Assembly (NCBI RefSeq): GCF_003574465.1
Contig: NZ_QOWC01000006.1
Location: forward strand, 1-64,000
Direction: 5' to 3'
Length of the DNA: 64,000 nt
DNA from: Methylobacterium crusticola
Lineage (GTDB): Bacteria; Pseudomonadota; Alphaproteobacteria; Rhizobiales; Beijerinckiaceae
Part shown: in pieces, positions 57,567 through 64,000 of the stretch
Position numbering within the stretch: the stretch's first letter is position 1
Layout: each line of letters starts with the position of its first letter
Notes under the pieces: model-generated
Seen by the model: only the letters and a program-made list of their open reading frames with translations
The model's database searches: none
What the model was told of the DNA's origin: nothing
Position numbers and translations under genes: made by a program

Positions 57567-58729
57567 ATCCGGTTCCTCTCGACGAGCTGCTTGGCGATGA
57601 TGATGCGCTGCATCTCATTCGTGCCCTCGCCGATGACGAGGAGCGGCGCGTCGCGGTAGAGCCGCTCGACGTTGTACTCCTTCGAGTAGCCGTAGGCGCC
57701 GTGGATGCGCATGGCCTCCGTGGCGTTCTCGACGGCGGCCTCGGTGGCGAAGTACTTCGCCATGCCGGCCTCCATGTCGCAGCGCTCGCCGCGGTCGAAG
57801 GACTCGGCCGCCCGGTAGGTCAGCAGGCGCGCCGCCTCGACCCGGGTCGCCATCTCGCCGAGCTTGAGCTGGATCGCCTGGTGCTCGCAGATCGGCTTGC
57901 CGAAGGTCCGGCGGATCTGCGCGTAGGCCACCGCCTCCTTCAGGGCCGCGTCCGCGACCCCGACGCCGCGGGCCGCCACGTTGATGCGGCCGAGCTCGAG
58001 CCCGCCCAGGATCTGCTGCAGGCCGCGCCCCTCGCGGCCCCCGATCAGCCGGTCGGCCGGGACCCGGTACTCCTCGAAGCTCAGCTCGCAGGTGTCGATG
58101 CCCTTGTAGCCGAGCTTCGGCAGCTTGCGGCTGACGTTGAAGCCCGGCCCCTTCTCGGCGATGAGCAGGCTCATGCCCTTGTGGCGCGGCGTCGCGCCCG
58201 TGTCGGTCTTCACCAGGAGCGCGAAGGTGTTGCCGTAGTAGCTGTTCGTGATCCAGGTCTTGGTGCCGTTGACGGCGTAGTCGTCGCCGACCCGCCGCGC
58301 GGTCGTGCGGATCGCCTGGAGGTCGGTGCCGCAATCGGGCTCGGTCAGGGCGATGCCGCCGCGCAGCTCGCCGGTGGCGAAGCGCGGCAGGTAGGCCTGC
58401 TTCTGCGCCTCCGTGCCGTAGCGCTGCACCGCCATCGCCATGATGAGGTGCGAGTTGACGATGCCGCTGATCGACATCCACACCGCCGACATCCGCTCGA
58501 TGATCTTGGCGTAGGTCGCCGTGGAGAGGCCGAGGCCGCCGTGCTCGGGCTGGATCAGGCAGCCGAACAGGCCGAGCGCCTTCATCTTCTCGACGATCTC
58601 GGCCGGGTACTCGTCGCGGGCCTCGAGGTCGTGGACGTAGGGCCGCACGTCCGCCTCGAGGAAGCGGTCCACGGAATCGAGGATCAGGGCCTCCTCGTCG
58701 TGCATCTCGGCGGGCGTCTTCATGTCCAT
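57563..58729 (-). CDS. Acyl-CoA dehydrogenase
   Basis: A 388-residue acyl-CoA dehydrogenase. ALTEPDCGTD (FAD-binding), TKTWITNSYYGNTFALLVKTD and KLGYKGIDTCELSFEEYRVPADRLIGG follow the family, and the catalytic Glu is E368 in VIGEGTNEMQR near the C-terminus. Its N-terminal EEALILDSVDRFLEADVRP and its dicarboxylate-oriented neighbours suggest a short or branched substrate such as methylsuccinyl-CoA or glutaryl-CoA. It would form the double bond that the MaoC hydratase then hydrates. Confidence 0.9.
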   Translation of the reverse strand: MDMKTPAEMHDEEALILDSVDRFLEADVRPYVHDLEARDEYPAEIVEKMKALGLFGCLIQPEHGGLGLSTATYAKIIERMSAVWMSISGIVNSHLIMAMAVQRYGTEAQKQAYLPRFATGELRGGIALTEPDCGTDLQAIRTTARRVGDDYAVNGTKTWITNSYYGNTFALLVKTDTGATPRHKGMSLLIAEKGPGFNVSRKLPKLGYKGIDTCELSFEEYRVPADRLIGGREGRGLQQILGGLELGRINVAARGVGVADAALKEAVAYAQIRRTFGKPICEHQAIQLKLGEMATRVEAARLLTYRAAESFDRGERCDMEAGMAKYFATEAAVENATEAMRIHGAYGYSKEYNVERLYRDAPLLVIGEGTNEMQRIIIAKQLVERNRI

Positions 58730-58783
58730 GGCGGTCGTCCTTCGTGGCGGTGGGTCTGCGGGTTCGCCGGGAGGGCTCCGGCG

Positions 58784-60169
58784 TCAGGCGTGGCGGTGCA
58801 GGGCGCCGGGGGACGCGGCCTCGCGGCGGCCGGGCGGGCTGCCGGCGTCGTCGAGGGACACGCCGCCGGTCTCGACCCGCAGGACGAGGATCGCCGCGAC
58901 GAGTGCTGCCAGCACGCAGCCGACGAGGCCGAGCACGCCGGGGAGCCCGAAGGCCTCGAACAGCCCGACGACCAGGAACGGCGTCGCGATCGAGGCGGCC
59001 CGCCCGCACATCCCGGCGACGCCGGTGCCGCGCAGCCGCAGGTGGGTCGGGAACAGTTCCGGGATGTAGCCGTAGAGGCCGAGCGTCACGAGGGTGTAGA
59101 TGCTGGTGACGAGGCAGAAGCCCACGACCGTGATCTCGACGGGCTCGCGCAGGGTGGCGTAGACGACGCCGAGCGCCATGATGGCGAGGCAGGTCCCGAC
59201 GAGGGAGCGCTGCCGGGAGATCCGGTCGCCGAGCGCCATGCCGACGAGGGCGCCCGCGATGCTGCCGAGGGACATCAGGGTGGTGAAGCCCAGCGACTGC
59301 ACCACGCTCATGCCCTGGCGCACCAGGAAGGTCGGCAGCCAGGCGACGAAGCCGTAGACCGAGATGTTGACCGCCATGCAGGTGAGCGCGGCCGCGGTCG
59401 TGCGCCCGATCATCCCGGGGCGGAACAGGGCCGTGACGGGCGCCGCCGGCACCGCGAGGCTGCGCACCGTCGCGACCGGCGGCAGGGCGCGCCCGGCCCC
59501 GACCTCGGCCTCGATGGCCCGGAGCGTGCGCTCCGCCTCCTCGGGCCGGCCGACGGCCTCGAGCCAGCGGGGCGATTCCGGCATCCGCTTGCGCAGGAGC
59601 CAGATCGCGATGGCTCCGACCCCCGCGATGGCGAACATCGCCCGCCACCCGAGCGCCGGGATGACGAGGTAGCCGACGCTCGTCGCCACGAACAGCCCGG
59701 AATTTGTCAGGATGCCCAGGATGGCGATCCAGCGGCCCCGGTAGGCGGGCGGGACGAACTCGCAGAGCGTGCCCGCCGCCACCACGAGCTCGGCCCCGAG
59801 GCCGATGCCCATGACGAAGCGGCAGAGGGTCAGGACGGCGATGTCGGGGGCAAGGCACGCCGCGAGCGAGGCGAGGCCGAACAGGCCGAGGTTGAACTGG
59901 TAGGAGGCGCGCCGCCCGTAGCGGTCGCCGACGTAGCCGGCGAGCCCCGCCCCGATCAGCATGCCGGCGAAGGTCGCCGACACGAAGGTCGCGTTCTGCG
60001 CCTGCGTCGAGAACCCCTCCTTCAGCATGGCCGCGATGACGCCGCCCGCGAGGTAGATGTCGAAGGCGTCGAGGGCCGCGCCGGCCCCGATCAGCCCGAG
60101 GATGCGCCAGTGGAACCGCGCGATCGGGAGCCGGTCCAGGCGGGCTCCCGCGTTGACGACCTGTGCCAT
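58784..60169 (-). CDS. MFS transporter, acid:H+ symporter type (arm 2)
   Basis: A 461-residue, 12-helix MFS protein paralogous to the arm-1 transporter: VVNAGARLDRLPIARFHWR start, DAFDIYLAGGVIAAM in helix 1, GYVGDRYGRRASY, RFVMGIGLGAELVVAAGTLCEF and MPESPRWLEAVGR. Second gene of the minus arm after the MaoC gene. Two related symporters suggest uptake of two similar acids, for example the two stereoisomers or the amide and the free acid. Confidence 0.88.
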   Translation of the reverse strand: MAQVVNAGARLDRLPIARFHWRILGLIGAGAALDAFDIYLAGGVIAAMLKEGFSTQAQNATFVSATFAGMLIGAGLAGYVGDRYGRRASYQFNLGLFGLASLAACLAPDIAVLTLCRFVMGIGLGAELVVAAGTLCEFVPPAYRGRWIAILGILTNSGLFVATSVGYLVIPALGWRAMFAIAGVGAIAIWLLRKRMPESPRWLEAVGRPEEAERTLRAIEAEVGAGRALPPVATVRSLAVPAAPVTALFRPGMIGRTTAAALTCMAVNISVYGFVAWLPTFLVRQGMSVVQSLGFTTLMSLGSIAGALVGMALGDRISRQRSLVGTCLAIMALGVVYATLREPVEITVVGFCLVTSIYTLVTLGLYGYIPELFPTHLRLRGTGVAGMCGRAASIATPFLVVGLFEAFGLPGVLGLVGCVLAALVAAILVLRVETGGVSLDDAGSPPGRREAASPGALHRHA

Positions 60170-60236
60170 GGCCTCGTTCTCCTCCCGGTTCCCGTCCCGT
60201 CCGGCCTTCGCGGCTCTGCTTCGGGGTGACGCGTCC

Positions 60237-60734
60237 TCAGCCCTCGCCGACGCCGTGGCCCTGCTTCGGCACGAGGGCGCTGCGCACGAAGTCCATCACG
60301 GGCGAGCCGTCCTGCTTGAAGGCGCGGGTGCGGACGGTGACGATTCCCTGGCCCGGCCGGGAGCGCGACGCGCGCGTCTCCAGCACCTCGGACTCGGCGT
60401 AGAGCGTGTCGCCCGGGAAGACCGGGCCCGTGAGGTTGATCTCCTTCCAGCCGAGGTTCGCGATGGCCTTGCCGCTGACGTCGGCCACCGTCATGCCGAG
60501 CACGATCGCCAGGCTGAGCCCGCTGTTCACCAGGGGCTGCCCGAACTCGCTCTTCTCCGCGAAGGCCCGGTCGCAGTGCATCGGGTGGAAGTTCATGGTC
60601 ATGAGCGAGAAGTTGATGTTGTCGGATTCCGTGACGGTCCGGCCCGGCCGGTGCTCGTAGACGTCGCCGACGACGAACTCCTCGAGGTATCGCCCGAACT
60701 TGGTGGTGTGACGGGTCCCGCCTGCTTGCGCCAT
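60237..60734 (-). CDS. MaoC family hydratase, itaconyl/mesaconyl-CoA hydratase-like
   Basis: A 165-residue hot-dog-fold hydratase. FGRYLEEFVVGDVYEHRPGRTVTESDN at the N-terminus and MTMNFHPMHCDRAFAEKSEFGQPLVNSGL hold the hydratase-2 dyad (Asp before the loop and His in HPMH). This start is typical of mesaconyl-CoA/itaconyl-CoA hydratases (RipB/Ich, Meh). First gene of the minus arm; GGGAGGACGAG precedes the ATG and operator O4 lies 14 bp upstream. It would hydrate itaconyl- or mesaconyl-CoA to a citramalyl- or methylmalyl-CoA for the CitE-like lyase. Confidence 0.85.
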   Translation of the reverse strand: MAQAGGTRHTTKFGRYLEEFVVGDVYEHRPGRTVTESDNINFSLMTMNFHPMHCDRAFAEKSEFGQPLVNSGLSLAIVLGMTVADVSGKAIANLGWKEINLTGPVFPGDTLYAESEVLETRASRSRPGQGIVTVRTRAFKQDGSPVMDFVRSALVPKQGHGVGEG

Positions 60735-60747
60735 CTCGTCCTCCCAA

Positions 60748-60784
60748 TTGTCCGGACAAAGTCACAAAGGGAGCGGGGTGTCAA
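60748..60784 (-). promoter_or_regulatory. Promoter and operator O4 for the minus-strand arm
   Basis: On the minus strand TTGACA (60784-60779) is followed after 17 bp by CTTTGT, the -10 region, which begins the perfect palindrome TTGTCCGGACAA (60759-60748). The sequence GACTTTGTCCGGACAA is identical to that at O2 (46117-46132), 14.6 kb away. A repressor there would block both promoter opening and, being 14 bp before the ATG, translation start. Confidence 0.75.
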
Positions 60785-61515
60785 GGCAACGCGCGTCGGC
60801 AGGGGGGATCGTCGCTTCAGAGATCGACCCGGGACGCCCGGAACGCGGTGCCGGTCCGCGAGCGCGAGGAGCGCCCCCGGAGCGAGTGCCCCCGAAGCAA
60901 GTGCCTCAGGAGCAAGCCCCGAGGTCGCGGACGCAACCGCCGGCGCCAGAGGTGCCGGGACAAGCAAGGGCGTCTCTCGGCAGCACTCGCGTTCTGCCGC
61001 GGCGGATGGCCGGCATGTGATGGGGTATCGCCCGTGTCTCGGCCGGGCGATGCCGGAGGCGACGGGCTCCTCCGGTCCGGCGCGGGAGCCGTCCCTCGGC
61101 AGGGATGCCGGGATCGCCTCGGGATGACCGGGTCGGTTGCGTGCGTGACGGAACGCCGCCCGGTGGCGAAGCGCCTTCGAGGCGAAGTTCGTGCGAGGGG
61201 TTTATCTCGAGCACAGGCCGGCGCGGATGGGCGCGACCACGCCGGACGGCACGATCATGGCGCGATTCGTCCTGCCTAAATGCCGGAGCGATGCAGTAGC
61301 GTCATGTCGCGACGTCCGGGCGCGCTGCCGGACAGCCGAGCCTCGCCATGAGCCGGCACGCGGCGAGGGGAGGCAACGCCCGGTCTCCGGCGCAGAGGAG
61401 CGCTGCCCTGCGACAAGTCCGACCGGTCCACGGCCGAGCGAGTCGGACCGCGCCTTCTCGCCGCCATGCGCTCCAAAACGTCAAGGCCTTCTTGGTGGCG
61501 AGCACAGGAAGTTCA
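60785..61515. other. Long gene-poor region
   Basis: About 730 bp without a supported gene. Many short frames cross it but none has coding character or a recognisable product. It contains a short imperfect tandem array (60868-60923, units like gagcgagtgcccccgaa). Composition falls gradually toward 61500. No transposase, tRNA or structured RNA could be recognised. Confidence 0.5.
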
Positions 61516-61707
61516 TCAAAGTGACGCGACTTTGCCGATCGTCTCCTCTCCGCTCTGCGTGATGATTAGCTTTCTGAGCATTCGCGCAACATGAAGGCGC
61601 ACTTTCTCAGCTTGCGAAACATCATCGGTAGCAATGTACTCGACGGTCATGTTGCTCAAGTTGCGCATACGGCTAAGCCCTTCGGCGGATTCCGCATTGA
61701 TATACAT
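61516..61707 (-). CDS. Small protein, 63 residues, unknown
   Basis: ATG 61707 follows GGAG with 8-bp spacing. The product begins MYINAESAEGLSRMRNLS and has a basic amphipathic C-terminal half (KVRLHVARMLRKLIITQS), with balanced, protein-like composition unlike chance frames of GC-rich DNA. No signal peptide or family recognised. It is divergent from the DUF6894 gene across an AT-rich 120-bp gap holding the inverted repeat TTAAC-GT-GTTAA (61786-61797). Confidence 0.5.
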   Translation of the reverse strand: MYINAESAEGLSRMRNLSNMTVEYIATDDVSQAEKVRLHVARMLRKLIITQSGEETIGKVASL

Positions 61708-61828
61708 CAGTCATACTCCATCATCATTCGACGGTAAAGTGAATTTAATACCCTGCGAATCAAGTCAGGGCGACCGCGGATTTATTTAACGTGTTAACTT
61801 CTATCAGCTTTGCAAAGATATACAGGGG

Positions 61829-62131
61829 ATGCAAAATGATCCTCCATCGGCTACGTACGTATTCCGGAGTGCGCAGATCATGAGGCTGACCGGGGAGGGC
61901 GTCTTAGTGCACCGTTTCCACTTCGATCTCATCGATGGGCGCACCCTCGTTCGGGACGACGAAGGCGTCGAAGCCGAGGACCTGAGCTGCGCTCTGGAAC
62001 AGGCTCGGGCCACGATCGAAGAGATGCGGGCCAGTGGCGACCTGAGTGACCTTGCCGGCCGATGGCAGCTCGTGGTGCGATCCGAGAGCGGCACCGTGCT
62101 TGCCAGCATCTCCCTTCCCGAGCTTCATTGA
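61829..62131 (+). CDS. DUF6894-like small protein
   Basis: A 100-residue protein whose core HRFHFDLIDGRTLVRDDEGVEAEDL is followed by a helix (ALEQARATIEEMRASG) and RWQLVVRSESGTVLASISL. This RFxFDLxDG...RDxEGxEAxDL...VVRDExG pattern is the DUF6894 family, abundant in Methylobacterium and other Hyphomicrobiales; function unknown. The ATG at 61880 (17 codons later, with GGAG upstream) may be the true start since family members usually begin just before the RFxFD strand. Confidence 0.72.
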   Translation: MQNDPPSATYVFRSAQIMRLTGEGVLVHRFHFDLIDGRTLVRDDEGVEAEDLSCALEQARATIEEMRASGDLSDLAGRWQLVVRSESGTVLASISLPELH

Positions 62132-62383
62132 AGCCCCTCGAACGCGGGGCCGAAGCCACTTCCACCCGAGTCGGGCGACCGGATCAGGTGCGCGCATCGG
62201 CCACCTTCGCGCGCGCAGGTCAGGCCGCATCGAAGAGGACTTCCGCCGTCACGAGCGGTGAGATGAAACGCAGACGCGCGGTCTCGGATCACGCCGCGGG
62301 GCCAGCCTCCCGCACCGGGTCCGCGGACACTGAGCTGTCGTCGAGACTGGTTGATACCTGGACGGTCTCCTGACTGCTGCTGA

Positions 62384-62740
62384 TCAACTTTCCGCGATAT
62401 TCTGAGATCCGCCGCGAGTGCCCTGTGCATGTTCGGCTTCGGTCTCCGATCCGAACAAGATGTCGTACGTCAAGGGATCGTAGAACCGCATCAAAGTCTG
62501 CACGAACGGGCGGATGTCGATGCCCAGCGCCTCGGCCCAGGCACGATAACGATCAGGTGGGATGCGGCCACGACCGGTCTCGAGTTGGGAGATGAACGTA
62601 TAGTATTCGGCGCCGACCAACGTCGCGAGTTGCCGCTGTGAAAGGCCGCGCGACTCTCGCAGTTCCTTCAGGAACCGCCCGCCTTCGCGGCGGAGTCCCT
62701 GGACCTCTTCCGAGTCCAAGCGTTGGTGATGAGCATACAC
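62384..62740 (-). CDS. XRE family helix-turn-helix regulator
   Basis: A 118-residue regulator from GTG 62740 with GGAGG about 10 bp upstream. The HTH domain (about residues 23-75, LKELRESRGLSQRQLATLVGAEYYTFISQLETGRGRIPP) is a Cro/C1-type domain with an N-terminal linker; the C-terminal part (DPLTYDILFGSE) is a short tail found in small XRE proteins of Hyphomicrobiales. It is divergent from the PrtD-type secretion gene and could regulate it. A TATAAG box on its strand lies in the divergent region. Confidence 0.82.
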   Translation of the reverse strand: MYAHHQRLDSEEVQGLRREGGRFLKELRESRGLSQRQLATLVGAEYYTFISQLETGRGRIPPDRYRAWAEALGIDIRPFVQTLMRFYDPLTYDILFGSETEAEHAQGTRGGSQNIAES

Positions 62741-63108
62741 GGTGAAGGCGCCTCCTTGGCGGAGTGGAAAACTGTTATCCTGCCTTATACAGTGACATAC
62801 ATATGGGCCTGGCGCAGGCCGATGTCCAGCACGATTCTTGGGCCCGACCCTGCCGGCCCGCTGAATCGGAGCTTGGAAAGGAACTTGGATGCTCTATCAT
62901 CGAGGGCTGGGCTGATCCCGGCGCGGAGAATCAACGTGGAGGCCGTCCGTCGGGACACCGCGCTCGGAGCGGGACAGCGGCTTGAGCGAATCGATGGGCC
63001 ATTGGCTGGGAATTCGGGTGGACCAGAATAAACAAAGGCAATTGTTTGTGGCATCATAAGTGAACATATTGCCATTGTCCTGTCACAGCACGCTGGTGAG
63101 ACGTCCGG
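62741..63108. other. Divergent region between the XRE gene and prtD-like gene
   Basis: A 368-bp region of mixed composition. It contains CTGT...ACAG arms around ttatcctgccttat (about 62773-62793) that could be an XRE operator, near a TATAAG on the minus strand. A plus-strand frame (62723-63031) crosses it but has no ribosome site and overlaps the regulator start, so it is not taken as a gene. Confidence 0.4.
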
Positions 63109-64000
63109 ATGGTCAGTGGCAATGATTCGTCATTGTTGGCGAGCGGCATACGGTCGATGCGGCCGATGCTGGTGACGGCGTTTGTTTTTGGCTTCTTCAT
63201 CAACATCCTGCTTTTTGTCAGCCCTCTCTACATGCTGCAGATCTACGATCGAGTGCTTGCGAGCCGGAACGAGGCGACGCTTCTCGGCATCACGCTCATC
63301 GCGGCTTTCGCCCTCGCGGTCTACGCGACGCTGGAGATGCTGCGCTCGCGCATCCTCATCCGCGGCGGGATGGTGTTCGACCAGAAGATCGCAGGTCCGA
63401 TCTTCGATGCCGTCCACCACACGATCCTGCGCAGGCCCGGCACCGGACAAGAGACGGCTCTGCGCGACGTCGACACGCTGCGCGAGTTCCTCACCGGCAG
63501 CGGACTCCTGGCTTTCTGTGACGCGCCCTGGACGCCGATCTTTCTGCTCGCCTGCTTCATCCTCCATCCTTGGTTCGGATGGATGGCCCTGGTGGGCGGG
63601 TCCGTGATCCTGGGGCTGACGCTCATCAACGAGGTTGCGACACGGCGTTCGCTGGAGGCCGCGAATCAAGCGTCCAACGCGGCCGGACAACAGGCCCGGG
63701 CGACCTTCCGCAACAGCGAAGTGCTGCAATCGATGGGCATGCTCGCCTCCGTGCGCGAGCTGTGGCGCTCCCGCCATGACGAAGTGCTGCAGCTGCAGGC
63801 CCTCGCCAGCGATCGTTCCAGCGCGATCGTCGCCGCGACGAAGTTCGTCCGCATGTTCCTCCAGACCATGGTGCTGGGCCTCGGCGCCTACCTCGCCATT
63901 CACCGGGACATTTCCGCCGGGTCGATGATCGCGGCATCCATCATCATCGGTCGCGCACTCGCCCCGATCGAATCGATCATCGCGAACTGGAAGGGTTTCA
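63109..64000 (+). CDS. Type I secretion ABC transporter, PrtD type, N-terminal part (cut by window end)
   Basis: An open frame from ATG 63109 (GGTGAG upstream) to the window end, 297 codons without a stop. The translation shows AFVFGFFINILLFVSPLYMLQIYDRVLASRNEATLLGIT, the PrtD/AprD N-terminal helix pair, then RSRILIRGGMVFDQKI, DAPWTPIFLLACFILHPWFG and a membrane domain up to APIESIIANWKGF, just before the ATPase. Unlike the HlyB-type gene there is no C39-like domain. PrtD-type transporters export repeats-in-toxin proteases, lipases or surface proteins with an AprE-type adaptor, which should follow beyond the window. Confidence 0.88.
   Translation, partial: MVSGNDSSLLASGIRSMRPMLVTAFVFGFFINILLFVSPLYMLQIYDRVLASRNEATLLGITLIAAFALAVYATLEMLRSRILIRGGMVFDQKIAGPIFDAVHHTILRRPGTGQETALRDVDTLREFLTGSGLLAFCDAPWTPIFLLACFILHPWFGWMALVGGSVILGLTLINEVATRRSLEAANQASNAAGQQARATFRNSEVLQSMGMLASVRELWRSRHDEVLQLQALASDRSSAIVAATKFVRMFLQTMVLGLGAYLAIHRDISAGSMIAASIIIGRALAPIESIIANWKGF

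Noticed and set aside
46219..60734. Nicotinate degradation cluster, suggested by the NicF-like amidase and alpha/beta-hydrolase
   Set aside because: No nicotinate or 6-hydroxynicotinate hydroxylase, no 2,5-dihydroxypyridine dioxygenase and no maleate isomerase is present in the cluster; the hydrolase also lacks the NicD serine.
62723..63031. 102-codon plus-strand frame across the XRE/prtD divergent region
   Set aside because: Overlaps the XRE start codon on the other strand, has no ribosome site and occupies the expected promoter region.

Overview
The window is very GC-rich DNA from an alphaproteobacterium. Gene style, short overlapping operons (ATGA/GTGA junctions), a DUF6894-type protein and the catabolic/transport content point to Methylobacterium or a close relative in the Hyphomicrobiales. 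That is an inference from style; no rRNA or housekeeping marker is present. No tRNA, rRNA, CRISPR array or insertion sequence was seen. Most of the window is accessory catabolism, regulation and secretion.

Layout. 1-0.65 kb: 5' end of homogentisate dioxygenase (hmgA, cut by the window edge) divergent from a MarR regulator, with two operator-like repeats between them. 0.7-3.0 kb: an exported LigJ-type hydratase paired with an exported NHL protein. 3.2-4.4 kb: a stand-alone zincin with HELVH and a small secreted protein. 4.7-6.3 kb: dgoK-dgoA. 6.4-8.4 kb: an MFS acid transporter coupled to a MarR regulator. 8.4-24.2 kb: a 14-gene minus-strand operon headed by a GntR regulator with a readable promoter. 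It encodes a branched-chain-type ABC importer (livKHMGF), a MmgE/PrpD protein, a malate-type C-C lyase, HyuB/HyuA, an isochorismatase-fold protein, a flavoprotein and a LeuC/LeuD-type hydro-lyase. 24.3-28 kb: a MarR gene and a full hydantoin set (hydantoinase, Asp/Glu/hydantoin racemase, N-carbamoyl-amino-acid hydrolase). 28.2-33.4 kb: a peptide/opine-type ABC importer with fused ATPases. 33.5-37.6 kb: exported MsrA, then three overlapping redox genes. 37.9-39.4 kb: phosphomannomutase/phosphoglucomutase. 39.4-40.8 kb: an AT-rich island with a membrane protein. 41.2-45.0 kb: HlyB/HlyD-type type I secretion genes behind a CRP-like site.

45.1-60.8 kb is the most distinctive region. Two convergent arms, each with a GntR regulator, a CaiB/BaiF CoA-transferase and an MFS transporter that are paralogous between the arms, share the same TTGTCCGGACAA operator placed over the -10 region downstream of a TTGACA box. 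The arms add a maleamate-amidase-like enzyme, an alpha/beta-hydrolase lacking its Ser, two more CoA-transferases, an HMG-CoA-lyase-type enzyme, a CitE-type lyase, an acyl-CoA dehydrogenase and a MaoC hydratase. Between them lies a decayed methyltransferase fragment. This is consistent with activation, hydration and cleavage of C5-type branched dicarboxylates (itaconate, mesaconate or citramalate-like), possibly released from half-amides.

60.8-64 kb: gene-poor DNA with a small ORF, a DUF6894 protein, an XRE regulator and the start of a PrtD-type type I secretion ABC transporter cut by the window end.

Taken together the window reads as a catabolic island for cyclic imides, ureides or half-amides and the branched dicarboxylates they release. 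The substrates are inferred, not shown.
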